Made by a program: the position numbers and the translations under genes
NCBI RefSeq assembly: GCF_001112925.1
Contig: NZ_CPYD01000018.1
Coordinates: 1-40,250, forward strand
Direction of reading: 5' to 3'
DNA: 40,250 nucleotides
Source of the DNA: Yersinia nurmii
GTDB lineage: Bacteria > Pseudomonadota > Gammaproteobacteria > Enterobacterales > Enterobacteriaceae
Part shown: one piece after another, positions 9,832-19,712 of the stretch
Layout of the letters: each line of letters starts with the position of its first letter
How positions within the stretch are numbered: the first letter of the stretch is position 1
The notes under the pieces: model-generated
What the model saw: only the letters and a program-made list of their open reading frames with translations
Told to the model about the DNA's origin: nothing
Database searches by the model: none

Positions 9832-10599
9832 ATGAGCGAAATCGCACCGAATATTGCGTCATTATCTGATGAGCTGAAAGCCATACCGGCGACTCGCCAG
9901 TACCAATTGGATCTGCGCGGCGAAAGCTTGAACCCGATGGTCGATGCCGCTACGCCGCTGCTGGGTATGGTGATGCGCCTGAAAAATATGGCTAATCAGG
10001 CATTGCCGGAACAGCTTTATCAGCAGGTGGTGACGGACATTCGCGCCATCGAACAGTTTTTACAGACCAAAGGCTATGAGCCGGGCGCCATTGTCTCTTT
10101 CCGCTACATGCTGTGTACCTTTATTGATGAAACCGCGTTGGGACATGGCTGGAATAGTCAAAACGGTTGGTTACAGCAATCACTGCTGGTGCAGTTTCAC
10201 AACGAAACCTGGGGCGGTGAAAAAATCTATGTGTTGCTGGAACGCCTGATGGGTGAACCGCAACGTTACAAGGATTTGCTGGAATTCATCTATCTGTGTT
10301 TCTGTCTTGGTTATCGAGGGCGCTATAAGGTCAGTGCGCTGCAGGGGGATGAATTTGAGCGTTTATTCAGACGGTTACATCACCAATTGCATGAAATGCG
10401 CGGCGATGCGCCGCCGACGGTATTACATCTTAACGCCGGAGAGTCTTCCGGCCGTTATCGGTTAAGCAAGCGCTTAACCATCAAACATTTACTGTGGGGC
10501 GGATTAGGGCTGTTAGCGCTGGTCTACGGGTTTTATCTGATTCGTTTACACGATCAAACCCAAGATATCTTGCAGCAGCTAAACAACTTATTGAGCTAA
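9832..10599 (+). CDS. tssL: TssL (DotU family), inner-membrane complex protein
   Basis: 255 residues. The cytoplasmic domain carries the family features LRGESLNPMVDAATPLLGMV, RYMLCTFIDETALG (FxDE) and LEFIYLCFCLGYRGRY. A single transmembrane segment lies near residues 222-242 (LLWGGLGLLALVYGFYLI), followed by a short periplasmic tail. It lacks the OmpA-like peptidoglycan-binding domain found on evolved TssL proteins, so cell-wall anchoring would need another protein. clpV follows after ten bases. Confidence 0.95.
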   Translation: MSEIAPNIASLSDELKAIPATRQYQLDLRGESLNPMVDAATPLLGMVMRLKNMANQALPEQLYQQVVTDIRAIEQFLQTKGYEPGAIVSFRYMLCTFIDETALGHGWNSQNGWLQQSLLVQFHNETWGGEKIYVLLERLMGEPQRYKDLLEFIYLCFCLGYRGRYKVSALQGDEFERLFRRLHHQLHEMRGDAPPTVLHLNAGESSGRYRLSKRLTIKHLLWGGLGLLALVYGFYLIRLHDQTQDILQQLNNLLS

Positions 10600-10609
10600 G
10601 GAAGGCCAA

Positions 10610-13210
10610 ATGATCCGCATAGATTTACCCACATTAGTTAATCGCCTCAATCCTATCGCGAAACACGCGCTGGAAACGGCGGCCGCCCACTGTGTCAGCG
10701 AGCAGGAAATCGAAATTACGGTTTCGCAGGTGTTGTTGCAATTGCTGAATACGCCGTTGAGTGATGTGCGTTTAATTATCAATAAAGCTGAAATCGACCA
10801 GGATAGCTTGCGGGAACAGTTGGATACCCGCGTTCCCAGTCATCAGGCGGTGACTCAGTCTTATCCCAGCTTTTCACCGCTATTGATCGAGTGGTTGCAG
10901 GATAGTTGGTTACTGTCCTCCACGGAGATGGAGCACGGCGAAATGCGCAGCGGGGTCATGCTGATGACTTTGCTGATGAGCCCAGCGCGCTATCTTTCCG
11001 CTCGTGCTGCTCAATTATTAGCTCCGGTAAACCGCGAGTTATTAAGGCAAAACTTTAGTCAATGGACGACGGATTCCGCAGAAACTCAGGTAGTTCCCCT
11101 TGCGGAAGGCCATACCTCCGCCGTTCAGCCTAACGGTGAAAGTTTGTTAGCCCGTTATGCCAGCAACATGACTGAACAGGCACGCAGCGGCAAGCTTGAT
11201 CCGGTGCTGTGCCGTGATGAAGAAATCGATCTGATGATCGATATTCTGTGTCGTCGCCGCAAAAACAACCCGATTGTGGTCGGGGAGGCCGGCGTGGGTA
11301 AAAGTGCGCTGATCGAAGGACTGGCCCTGCGAATTGTGGCCGAGCAAGTACCGCAAAAATTGTTGAATGCGGAATTGATGACGCTGGATCTGGGCGCGCT
11401 GCAAGCGGGCGCGGCGGTGAAAGGTGAATTTGAAAAACGCTTCAAAGGCATTATGGCGGAAGTTAGGCAGTCTGAAACGCCCATTATTCTGTTTATTGAT
11501 GAAGCCCATACCTTGATTGGTGCAGGTAATCAGCAAGGTGGTCTGGATATTTCCAATCTGCTGAAACCGGCATTGGCGCGTGGTGAATTGAAAACCATCG
11601 CCGCTACGACCTGGAGCGAATACAAAAAGTATTTTGAGAAAGATGCCGCGCTGTCTCGTCGTTTCCAGTTGGTCAAAGTTTCCGAACCGAGCGCCGCCGA
11701 GGCCACTGTGATTCTGCGCGGTTTACGCACCATTTATGAAAAAGCCCACGGCGTACTGATTGACGACGAAGCGCTACAGGCGGCTGCTACGCTCAGCGAT
11801 CGTTATTTGTCTGGCCGCCAGTTGCCGGATAAGGCCATTGATGTGCTGGATACTGCCTGCGCCCGCGTGGCAATCAATTTGACCAGTGCGCCGCGAGAGG
11901 TTTCGGCTTTACAGACTGAATTGCACCAGCTAGCTATGGAAATCCAGATGCTGGAGCGCGAACTGCATATTGGGCTGAGCTACGATAGCGAACGCTTGGC
12001 TACTTTACTGACTCAGCGAGAAGAGATTGACGCCCGTCGATTGGCGCTGATGGCAAGCTGGCAGCAGCAGCAACAGTTGGTTGAGCAAATTGTTGTACTG
12101 CGCAGCATTTTGCTGGAACAGGACGATATTACCGCCGATGAACGAGCGGAATTATTGCGTTTGGGTCATGAGCTGGATTCATTGCAGCAGGTGCAGTCTC
12201 TGGTTTCTCCTCACGTCAGCAAATCGCAGGTCGCAGCGGTGATTGCCGAATGGACGGGTGTACCGCTGAATCGTTTGTCCCAAAGTGAGCTGGCGGTTGT
12301 TACTGAGCTGCCGCTTTATCTGGAAAAACAGATTAAAGGGCAGGATACCGCTATTGCGTATTTGCATCGTCATCTGTTGACCGCTCGCGCCGATTTACGC
12401 CGACCCGGCCGTCCTCTGGGCGCTTTCCTGTTGGTTGGGCCGAGTGGGGTGGGTAAAACCGAAACCGTACTGCAAATTTCAGACTTATTGTTTGGTGGCC
12501 AGCGTTATCTGAGCACCATCAATATGTCTGAGTTTCAGGAAAAACACACCGTATCTCGCCTGATTGGTTCTCCTCCAGGCTACGTTGGCTATGGGGAAGG
12601 CGGCGTATTGACCGAAGCCATTCGCCAGAAACCTTATTCAGTCGTGTTGCTAGATGAAGTGGAAAAGGCGCATCCAGACGTTCTCAATCTGTTCTATCAG
12701 GCTTTCGATAAAGGTGAACTGGCCGACGGCGAAGGGCGGATTATTGATTGCAAAAACGTGGTGTTCTTCCTGACTTCCAATCTCGGCTATCAAACTATCG
12801 TCGATAACGTCGCTGATGCGGATTCTATCAACGATCTGCTGTATCCCGAACTGGCTGCTTTCTTTAAACCGGCGTTGCTGGCGCGTATGGAAGTGATTCC
12901 GTATTTGCCGCTGGGGCGTGAAACCCTAGTGGCGATTATTGCCAGTAAATTGCAGCGGTTGGATAGCTTACTGCGTCAACGATTTAACGCCGAAGTCGTG
13001 ATTGACGATGCAGTAACAGAAGAAATCTTGCTGCGAACCACTCGCGCCGAAAACGGTGCGCGCATGTTGGAGTCCATTATTGATGGCGTCCTGCTACCGC
13101 CGGTCTCTTTGTTATTACTACAAAAAATGGCAGCGGGAAGTGACATTGGCTTTATTCGTATCGCAGTAGATGGGCACAGCTTTGTTGCAGAGGTTGAGGA
13201 CAAGGTATGA
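10610..13210 (+). CDS. clpV: ClpV (TssH), AAA+ sheath disassembly ATPase
   Basis: 866 residues with two AAA+ modules. The first has Walker A GEAGVGKS (about residue 224) and Walker B ILFIDEAH (about 293); the second has Walker A GPSGVGKT (about 609) and Walker [13 protein letters not shown] (about 678). The N-terminal Clp-N-like region and the middle coiled-coil domain (about 420-530) are present. ClpV extracts TssC from contracted sheaths and recycles them. All catalytic motifs are intact. The stop overlaps the next start (ATGA). Confidence 0.97.
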   Translation: MIRIDLPTLVNRLNPIAKHALETAAAHCVSEQEIEITVSQVLLQLLNTPLSDVRLIINKAEIDQDSLREQLDTRVPSHQAVTQSYPSFSPLLIEWLQDSWLLSSTEMEHGEMRSGVMLMTLLMSPARYLSARAAQLLAPVNRELLRQNFSQWTTDSAETQVVPLAEGHTSAVQPNGESLLARYASNMTEQARSGKLDPVLCRDEEIDLMIDILCRRRKNNPIVVGEAGVGKSALIEGLALRIVAEQVPQKLLNAELMTLDLGALQAGAAVKGEFEKRFKGIMAEVRQSETPIILFIDEAHTLIGAGNQQGGLDISNLLKPALARGELKTIAATTWSEYKKYFEKDAALSRRFQLVKVSEPSAAEATVILRGLRTIYEKAHGVLIDDEALQAAATLSDRYLSGRQLPDKAIDVLDTACARVAINLTSAPREVSALQTELHQLAMEIQMLERELHIGLSYDSERLATLLTQREEIDARRLALMASWQQQQQLVEQIVVLRSILLEQDDITADERAELLRLGHELDSLQQVQSLVSPHVSKSQVAAVIAEWTGVPLNRLSQSELAVVTELPLYLEKQIKGQDTAIAYLHRHLLTARADLRRPGRPLGAFLLVGPSGVGKTETVLQISDLLFGGQRYLSTINMSEFQEKHTVSRLIGSPPGYVGYGEGGVLTEAIRQKPYSVVLLDEVEKAHPDVLNLFYQAFDKGELADGEGRIIDCKNVVFFLTSNLGYQTIVDNVADADSINDLLYPELAAFFKPALLARMEVIPYLPLGRETLVAIIASKLQRLDSLLRQRFNAEVVIDDAVTEEILLRTTRAENGARMLESIIDGVLLPPVSLLLLQKMAAGSDIGFIRIAVDGHSFVAEVEDKV

Positions 13211-14007
13211 AACAGCGGCTAAAAAGCGTATTGGCGCTATTGGATAACGACACCATTGAGCAACTGATACACCACTTTTTGCAGGTTAATCATCGTCGGC
13301 AACGCTTTGATGCTTTGCTGGTTACCATGCTGAACGTCAATGAAAGTCGTCTCGATTGTTACAGTTTGCCCCGGCAGGACGAGCGCGCGACGCTAAAACT
13401 CGACGTTAAAATTGATGAAGTCAACCATCCGTTGGTGCAGGTTTTACGTAACGGCGTCCCTGCAGTGTGGGATTCCTTACAACGCGGAGTGCGCATCGAA
13501 AACGCCGAGTTTCGCAGTTTTGTGCAAGAACTGCCCAGCGCCTGTGGCTTGTATGCGCTGCCGTTGTTTAACTACAACGGCCAGGCCTGCGGCGTGGTGG
13601 CGGTCTTTGCCGAAAACATTGAGCACTACACTCTCACCAACGGCATGTTCAGCATTTACTGCCATATTTTCCAGCATCGTTTGAACAAATTGCAGGAACT
13701 GGAACAGCAGAGAGCGCAACTGCGACAGATTCGCGAAGTATTCAAAGCGCAGCAGCAACGACAAAAACAGTTGGATGAGTTGCTGTTTTCTCTCAGTACA
13801 TCGGATAACAGCCTGTCTCCGGCAGGCTTATCTAACGATTACAGCAAAATAGACGATCTGACCGAAGCGGTGGAAGAGTTTGAATGCACCATTTTGCGTC
13901 AGCGTCAGCGCATGTACGGTTCGGATAAAAAACGTATTGCCGCCAGCTTGAATATGGCACCACGCACGCTCGCCTATAAATTGGCTAAGTATCGGTGTCA
14001 GTTATGA
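13207..14007 (+). CDS. VasH-like regulator lacking the AAA+ domain
   Basis: 266 residues. Residues about 15-160 look like a GAF-type sensor domain (FDALLVTMLN, GLYALPLFNYNGQACGVVAVFAEN), residues 160-200 form a Gln-rich coiled coil, and the last 25 (KKRIAASLNMAPRTLAYKLAKYR) form a Fis-type helix-turn-helix. This is the outline of the T6SS sigma-54 activator VasH, but the central AAA+ domain (with GAFTGA loop) is missing. It therefore should not be able to remodel sigma-54 polymerase by itself. It could be a DNA-binding modulator or a remnant. It overlaps clpV by four bases and vasI by four bases, so it remains embedded in the operon. Confidence 0.8.
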   Translation: MKQRLKSVLALLDNDTIEQLIHHFLQVNHRRQRFDALLVTMLNVNESRLDCYSLPRQDERATLKLDVKIDEVNHPLVQVLRNGVPAVWDSLQRGVRIENAEFRSFVQELPSACGLYALPLFNYNGQACGVVAVFAENIEHYTLTNGMFSIYCHIFQHRLNKLQELEQQRAQLRQIREVFKAQQQRQKQLDELLFSLSTSDNSLSPAGLSNDYSKIDDLTEAVEEFECTILRQRQRMYGSDKKRIAASLNMAPRTLAYKLAKYRCQL

Positions 14008-14660
14008 AAAAGTTGATATTAACTGCCGCATTGATATTGGCTTGTAGCCACAGTCTGATGGCCGCGGAAAGTGTACCAACCGTTGCCCAGCAGTCACCTC
14101 AGTTATCGGCGTTGACTCAGTGTCGTAATGAGCCGTCTCCCTTGGTTCGACTGGCTTGTTACGATCAGGCCAGCAATCCGGTTGGCGTAACCGATGACCG
14201 AATGATGGGGCCGGGTTGGCGTCGTGCCATGGCGCAGGAAAAAGGGCGGGAGGCTCATTCCCTGGCTTTTCTCACCCGCCAGTCCGCTGGCAACAATCCG
14301 ACCGTGATTATCACTACGCCGGCGATAGGAATGCCGCCTCCGCGTCCGGTTCTCATGTTTAGCTGTATCGATAACATCACCCGCATGCAGGTGGCACTGG
14401 TTGCGCCGCAAAAGGAAGGCGAAGGCGCGCTCACCTTAGTCACCGACCGCACGAAATTCGATACCGAATGGTTTGTTCGCGAAGAGGGTTTCCTGCTGGA
14501 AGCCAGTCGCGGGCTGGCCGGTATTGATGAAATCAAACGATTGCTGGATGGAGAAACCTTGGGCATCAGCTCAAAACAAGGGGCCGCAGTGCGGCTGACC
14601 TTCAACATTGTCCAGTTGGCAGAGGCGATCAAGCCACTGCGCAGCGCCTGTCATTGGTGA
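14004..14660 (+). CDS. VasI/TagO-like T6SS-associated exported protein
   Basis: 218 residues from ATG 14004, which overlaps the preceding stop as ATGA. An upstream in-frame GTG (13995) is less likely. The first 20 residues are a signal peptide (KKLILTAALILACSHSLMA) predicted to be cut before AESVP. The CRNEPSPLVRLACYDQ block (Cys...RLACYD) is typical of VasI/TagO proteins found in many T6SS clusters. Location is periplasmic by inference; molecular role in this family is poorly defined. Confidence 0.82.
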   Translation: MKKLILTAALILACSHSLMAAESVPTVAQQSPQLSALTQCRNEPSPLVRLACYDQASNPVGVTDDRMMGPGWRRAMAQEKGREAHSLAFLTRQSAGNNPTVIITTPAIGMPPPRPVLMFSCIDNITRMQVALVAPQKEGEGALTLVTDRTKFDTEWFVREEGFLLEASRGLAGIDEIKRLLDGETLGISSKQGAAVRLTFNIVQLAEAIKPLRSACHW

Positions 14661-14667
14661 GGTTGAT

Positions 14668-16071
14668 ATGAATGCTATCGCCCAACATCCCTGGCGGAAT
14701 TTGCTGCTAGCCCCGTTAGCCGACGGGCGCGCAGCGCTGGCGCTCAAAGACGATAATCCGAGCTGGGAGTTTATTGACAGCGAAATGGTGAAGCTGGGTT
14801 CACTTACCCACGCCAGCTTGAATATTGCTGAATTGCAGCAGCAGGCGATGACCCTGCTGTCCGAAGAAAGCAAAGACATGCGCTTACTGACCCACCTGCT
14901 GCGTACTTTGCAGCACGGTGGCGAACCGCAGAATATCTTGCTGGCGATGCAATTGCTTTGCGATTACGTCAGCCATTTTTGGGCCGAAGCCTGGCCGCAT
15001 AATGGTTTGCACAAACGCCGTTTAGCGCAGCAGATCGTTAAGCGTTTCGATGCCGCAGCTAGCCTTTTTAGCCAAAGAGCCAACGGTGAACAGCGGCTGG
15101 AAGCTTTAGGGCAACTGGCGCGACTGGCTCAGTGTTGGCACGAAAGTGAACCTCAGTTGGCAAAAGAAGTGGATGAGCTGAGTTTCCCGTATCGCTATCA
15201 GCCAGAGCCTCAGGTTGCAGATACACCGCAGACCTGCAGCCCGATTTTATCCAGCAGCAGCGCGTCGGTTTCTCCTGTCGTTGCGCCGGTTACTGAAGCG
15301 CCGGTTGCTAGCGTTACTGTGGACAGTTCCAGCGATCGTGCGTGGCGGCAAACGCTGCTGAAAGTGGCGGATTTGCTGTGTGAGCGCCACCCGGACAGCG
15401 ACAGCGGCTACCGACTCCGACGCCACGCGGTCTTCAGCACTATCACCGCGCCGCCTCAGTCTCAGAGTGATGGGCGAACACCGCTGGCCGCAGTGTCAGC
15501 GGATCGCACCGCCAGCTATCAGGCTGCGTTACCGACAGCCGATTTAGCGTTGTGGCAGCAAATAGAGCAAAGCCTGACGTTGGCTCCTTATTGGCTAGAC
15601 GGGCATTTTCTGTCGGCGCAGGTGGCGAAACGCTTGGGCTATCCGCTGGTGGCGCAGGCGATTCAGAGCGAGCTTCGCGCTTTCCTGGCTCGCCTGCCCG
15701 CACTACGGGAACTGAGCTTTACCGATAAAACCCCGTTTCTCTCTACGGAAACTGCCGCTTGGTTGCAGCCTCTGGAAACGAAAGTCACTACCGGTAACGC
15801 CCGTGAGGAGCAAGACAATATCTGGCTGTGTTATGAGCAACAGGGGTTGGAAGCGGCTCTGGCTGCGGTTGATCAACAGCAACAGCAACAAACTGAACCT
15901 CGGGATCGTTTCTATAGCCAGTTGCTTAGTGCGCAATTATTGGAAAAGGCCGGGCTAGCGGCAATGGCGCAACAGCAGTATCAGAGTCTTTATTTGGCAG
16001 GGAAACAGTTGTCATTACCGGAGTGGGAGCCTTCGCTCTTTGCCGGGTTATCAGAAAAACAGCGGCGGTAG
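14668..16071 (+). CDS. tssA: TssA (VasJ type), assembly cap protein
   Basis: 467 residues. The N-terminal ImpA_N domain starts with HPWRNLLLAPLADGRAAL and includes MQLLCDYVSHFWAEAWPHNG, the family signature. A Pro/Ser/Ala-rich linker near residues 190-220 is followed by a helical C-terminal domain with YWLDGHFLSAQVAKRLGY. TssA proteins guide baseplate docking and polymerisation of tube and sheath. ATG 14668 was chosen because the longer open frame upstream (from 14608) overlaps vasI and has no ribosome binding site. Confidence 0.9.
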   Translation: MNAIAQHPWRNLLLAPLADGRAALALKDDNPSWEFIDSEMVKLGSLTHASLNIAELQQQAMTLLSEESKDMRLLTHLLRTLQHGGEPQNILLAMQLLCDYVSHFWAEAWPHNGLHKRRLAQQIVKRFDAAASLFSQRANGEQRLEALGQLARLAQCWHESEPQLAKEVDELSFPYRYQPEPQVADTPQTCSPILSSSSASVSPVVAPVTEAPVASVTVDSSSDRAWRQTLLKVADLLCERHPDSDSGYRLRRHAVFSTITAPPQSQSDGRTPLAAVSADRTASYQAALPTADLALWQQIEQSLTLAPYWLDGHFLSAQVAKRLGYPLVAQAIQSELRAFLARLPALRELSFTDKTPFLSTETAAWLQPLETKVTTGNAREEQDNIWLCYEQQGLEAALAAVDQQQQQQTEPRDRFYSQLLSAQLLEKAGLAAMAQQQYQSLYLAGKQLSLPEWEPSLFAGLSEKQRR

Positions 16072-16111
16072 CACTCATGACAGCCACGATGCGACACAGG
16101 AATGTTAATCA

Positions 16112-19100
16112 ATGAAAATGCCTTCAATACCCAAAATGCCAAAGATGCCTTCATTTTTACGTTTATTGAAGCCCATTATTCCGCGTTTTAAATCTTCAAT
16201 ACCGATATTGCTGGGGCTGCTCTGGTGCATCGCTTTGGTGGTGATTTGGCTGTGGGGGCCGCAGTGGCAAATGGGGGAACAGCATCCGCTAGAATCACAG
16301 CTGAGTCGTTGGCTGGTGACGGCAGTGCTGGTATTGGTTGCGGTGTGCTGGCTGACATGGCGAGTAACGCGACGGCTGCAAGAATTAGAAAAACTCCAAC
16401 TGGATCAACAGCAGCGGGAAGACGATCCGGTGCAAATCGATTTGGATCGGCAGAACGGTTATCTGTCTCGCTGGTTGCAGCAGCTACAGCGCTATCTCAA
16501 CACGCCGCGCTATTTGTATCAGCTACCGTGGTATTTGATGTTGGGTACCGAACAGAGCGGAAAAACGACGCTGCTGCGGGAAGGTTATAAACTGACGGAA
16601 ATCTACAGCCCCGATGCTAGCAAAGGCGATGACGCCGCACAGCTACAGGTGCGTTGTTGGGCCGGTGAGAAAGCGGTGGTTGTCGATCCGACCGGAAAGC
16701 TTATTGAGCAACCGGAGCAAGGAGCGGAAGGAAAACCTCAGCTTTATTCTCGCCTGTGGCAAGAACTGCTGGGCTGGCTGCAACATAATCGTAAGCGCCA
16801 ACCGCTCAACGGCATCATTGTTACAGTCGATGTTTATCAGTTGCTGACCGCCAATAAAGATCGGCGGGAAAGCTATATCGACCATATGCGCCAGCGTCTG
16901 CACGATGTGCAGATGACGCTGCACAGCCAGATTCCAGTCTATCTGGTGTTGACCAAGCTGGATTTGCTTTACGGCTTTGAGGCGATGTATCAGTCGTTGG
17001 ATAAAACCCAGCGCGAAGCGATTTTAGGCGTGACTTTCACTCTGAATACGCAGGATGAAGATCACTGGCGCAGCGAGCTGAATCAATTCTGGCAACAGTG
17101 GATGGCGCAACTCAACCACGCCATGCCGGAGATGATGTTTAACGGCGTAGATAGCGATCAGCGCCCGCAGCTATTCAGTTTTACCCGTCAGATCCACGGT
17201 TTGCATGATTACGTGCTGCAAATGCTCGATCGTATGCTGTTTAGTGGTGATAGCACGCCGGCGCTGCTACGAGGGGTTTATTTGACCTCGGCTCAGCAGC
17301 GTGGACAAATGGACGATCTGTTTACCCAATCGGCGGCGGTGCAGTATCACCTTGGGCCGCAGGCATTCCCGACCTGGCCGGTAGGGGACACTTCTTCTTA
17401 TTTTGCCAAAGGGTTATTTAATCAAGTCCTGCTGGCCGAGCCAAATCTGGCCGGTGAAAGTCGCCAATGGCTGCGCAATTCTCGCCGCCGCATGATGGCA
17501 TTCAGCGGCTGCGGCGCGGTGGCGATTGTCGGGTTACTCTTCGGTTGGCATCAGTATTATCAAAGTAACTATCGGGCCGGACAAGAGGTGTTGACTCAGG
17601 CTAAAACCTTCCTGGAAATTCCGCCTCCGCAAGGGGAAGACCAATATGGCAACCTACAGTTACCACTGCTTGACCCGATTCGGCAGGCAACGCTGGCTTA
17701 CGGTAACTACCATGAACGCAATAGCCTGCTAGCGGATCTGGGGTTGTATCAAGGCAGCAAAATTGGGCCTTACGTCGAAAATACCTATCTTCAATTGCTG
17801 GAACAGCGCTTCTTACCATCGCTGATGAGCGGGTTATTGGTTCAGCTAAAAGCTGCGCCGGCGGGCAGTGAGCAGAAGCTGGAAATCCTGCGCGTGATGC
17901 GCATGTTGGAAGACGGCAGCGGTCGTAATAAAGGGCTGGTGGAGCAGTATATGCGTAACCGCTGGAGCGAGAAGTTTAACGGCCAGCGTAATCTGCAAAA
18001 TCAACTGATGGATCATCTGGACTATGCGTTGGAGCACACCGACTGGAAACGCAGCCGGGATAGCGGCGATGTGCAGTCGATTCAGAATTTCGCGCCCTAT
18101 GTTCCGGCGGTAAAAGCCGCGCAGCAGGAACTCAGTAAACTGTCGCTGTATCAGCGTGTGTACCAAAACCTACGTATTAAAGGGCAGGATGCTTTACCGC
18201 CTGCGCTGAATCTACGCGATCAAATCGGTGCTAGCTTCGACGGTATTTTTGTCGCCAATAACGAAGATCTGCTGATGGTACCGCAGTTCCTGACACGTCA
18301 GGGTTTGCAAAGCTACTTTGTGAAGCAAAACGACCAGTTGATCGATCTGACCAGTATGGATAGCTGGGTTTTGAGTTTGTCGAAAAACGTGGAATACAGC
18401 GACACCGATCGCAAAGAAATTCAGCGGCAGATTACCGAGCAGTATCTGGGCGATTACACCGCCGCATGGCGCGCGGCGATCAACAATCTGGAGATCCGTC
18501 AGTTTGACGATCTGCCGCAGGCGATCGCTGCCATTGAGCAAGTGATCAGCGGTGAACAGCCGATTCGTCGAGCGCTACAAACCCTGAGCAACAACACGCA
18601 ACTGCCTGCCGCCAGCGGTGATGGGCATGCCAAAGATCTGCTGGAACAGCCGGATTACCGCCTAATGTCACGGATTAATCGCGAGTTTGCACCGGAAACT
18701 GCCGCGCTGATCGAACACGGTGATAAAGGCAGTACGTTGCAAAGCGTCTATCAAAAACTGACGGATTTGCATCGCTACATGCTGGCGATTCAGAACTCGC
18801 CAGTACCGGGGAAAGCGGCGTTGAAAGCGGTTCAGCTACGGTTGGATCAAAATAACAGCGACCCGATTTTTGAAGTGCAGCAATTGGCCAAAAACCTCCC
18901 GGAGCCGCTGAATCGTTGGGTGGGCGATCTGGCAGAGCAAGCCTGGCACGTTGTGATGATGGAAGCGATTCAATCGCTGGAAGTGGAGTGGAACGACACG
19001 GTAGTGAAACAGTATCGCACCTATCTGGCGGGCCGTTATCCGTTTAATCCTGAATCAACACAGGATGTGCCGCTGAGCGAGTTTGAACGTTTCTTCGCGC

Positions 19101-19663
19101 CAAAAGGTGTACTGGACAACTTCTATCAACAAAACCTCAAACCTTTCGTCGAGAACAATCTGACCAACGGCAGCGACGGTGAGTTGCTGATCCGCGATGA
19201 CGTCCTGCAACAGTTACAAGTGGCGCAGAAAATCCGCGAGACTTTCTTTAGCAGCCAGAACGGGTTAGGCGCGCAGTTCGCTATTGAACCGGTGGAGCTG
19301 GCGGCCAATAAACGGCGCAGCGTGCTGAATCTAGACGGGCAATTGCTGGATTATGCCCACGGCCGCAGCAATATGGTGCATTTGGTGTGGCCGAACTCCA
19401 TGCGTTCAGGTGTGGAAAGCAAAATCACCCTGGTGCCGGACGCTTCTGGCAAATCGCCGCGCAGCATCGCCTATAGCGGCCCATGGGCACAGTTACGGCT
19501 GATTAACGCCGGTGAACTGACTAATGTGAGGGAAGATTCTTTCGATGTGCGCTTTAACGTTGACGGTGGTCATATGACCTATCGTATTACCGTGGATGAG
19601 TCGGATAACCCCTTTGCTGGCGGACTGTTTAGTCAATTCAAATTACCGGACACGCTCTATTAA
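16112..19663 (+). CDS. tssM: TssM (VasK/IcmF), inner-membrane ATPase-like channel component
   Basis: 1183 residues. Two N-terminal transmembrane segments lie at about 30-50 and 68-86 and a third at about 464-482. The cytoplasmic loop between the second and third holds an NTPase-like domain with Walker A GTEQSGKTTLL (about residue 144) and a DVYQLLTANKDRR region. The long periplasmic part ends in the beta-rich IcmF C-terminal domain. TssM spans the periplasm and joins TssL to TssJ. It starts 40 bases after tssA, and a clear terminator follows it. Confidence 0.96.
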   Translation: MKMPSIPKMPKMPSFLRLLKPIIPRFKSSIPILLGLLWCIALVVIWLWGPQWQMGEQHPLESQLSRWLVTAVLVLVAVCWLTWRVTRRLQELEKLQLDQQQREDDPVQIDLDRQNGYLSRWLQQLQRYLNTPRYLYQLPWYLMLGTEQSGKTTLLREGYKLTEIYSPDASKGDDAAQLQVRCWAGEKAVVVDPTGKLIEQPEQGAEGKPQLYSRLWQELLGWLQHNRKRQPLNGIIVTVDVYQLLTANKDRRESYIDHMRQRLHDVQMTLHSQIPVYLVLTKLDLLYGFEAMYQSLDKTQREAILGVTFTLNTQDEDHWRSELNQFWQQWMAQLNHAMPEMMFNGVDSDQRPQLFSFTRQIHGLHDYVLQMLDRMLFSGDSTPALLRGVYLTSAQQRGQMDDLFTQSAAVQYHLGPQAFPTWPVGDTSSYFAKGLFNQVLLAEPNLAGESRQWLRNSRRRMMAFSGCGAVAIVGLLFGWHQYYQSNYRAGQEVLTQAKTFLEIPPPQGEDQYGNLQLPLLDPIRQATLAYGNYHERNSLLADLGLYQGSKIGPYVENTYLQLLEQRFLPSLMSGLLVQLKAAPAGSEQKLEILRVMRMLEDGSGRNKGLVEQYMRNRWSEKFNGQRNLQNQLMDHLDYALEHTDWKRSRDSGDVQSIQNFAPYVPAVKAAQQELSKLSLYQRVYQNLRIKGQDALPPALNLRDQIGASFDGIFVANNEDLLMVPQFLTRQGLQSYFVKQNDQLIDLTSMDSWVLSLSKNVEYSDTDRKEIQRQITEQYLGDYTAAWRAAINNLEIRQFDDLPQAIAAIEQVISGEQPIRRALQTLSNNTQLPAASGDGHAKDLLEQPDYRLMSRINREFAPETAALIEHGDKGSTLQSVYQKLTDLHRYMLAIQNSPVPGKAALKAVQLRLDQNNSDPIFEVQQLAKNLPEPLNRWVGDLAEQAWHVVMMEAIQSLEVEWNDTVVKQYRTYLAGRYPFNPESTQDVPLSEFERFFAPKGVLDNFYQQNLKPFVENNLTNGSDGELLIRDDVLQQLQVAQKIRETFFSSQNGLGAQFAIEPVELAANKRRSVLNLDGQLLDYAHGRSNMVHLVWPNSMRSGVESKITLVPDASGKSPRSIAYSGPWAQLRLINAGELTNVREDSFDVRFNVDGGHMTYRITVDESDNPFAGGLFSQFKLPDTLY

Positions 19664-19670
19664 TGAGTAT

Positions 19671-19698
19671 GCCCGATGCGCGCCGTCGGGCTTTTTTT
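19671..19698 (+). terminator. Intrinsic terminator after tssM
   Basis: A GCCCGA / TCGGGC stem with a nine-base loop is followed by seven T residues. It sits seven bases after the tssM stop and its T-run abuts the vasL ribosome binding site, so it should reduce transcription of vasL-vgrG-rhs relative to the structural genes unless a further promoter exists. Confidence 0.85.
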
Positions 19699-19712
19699 AA
19701 GGAAGATTTTTA

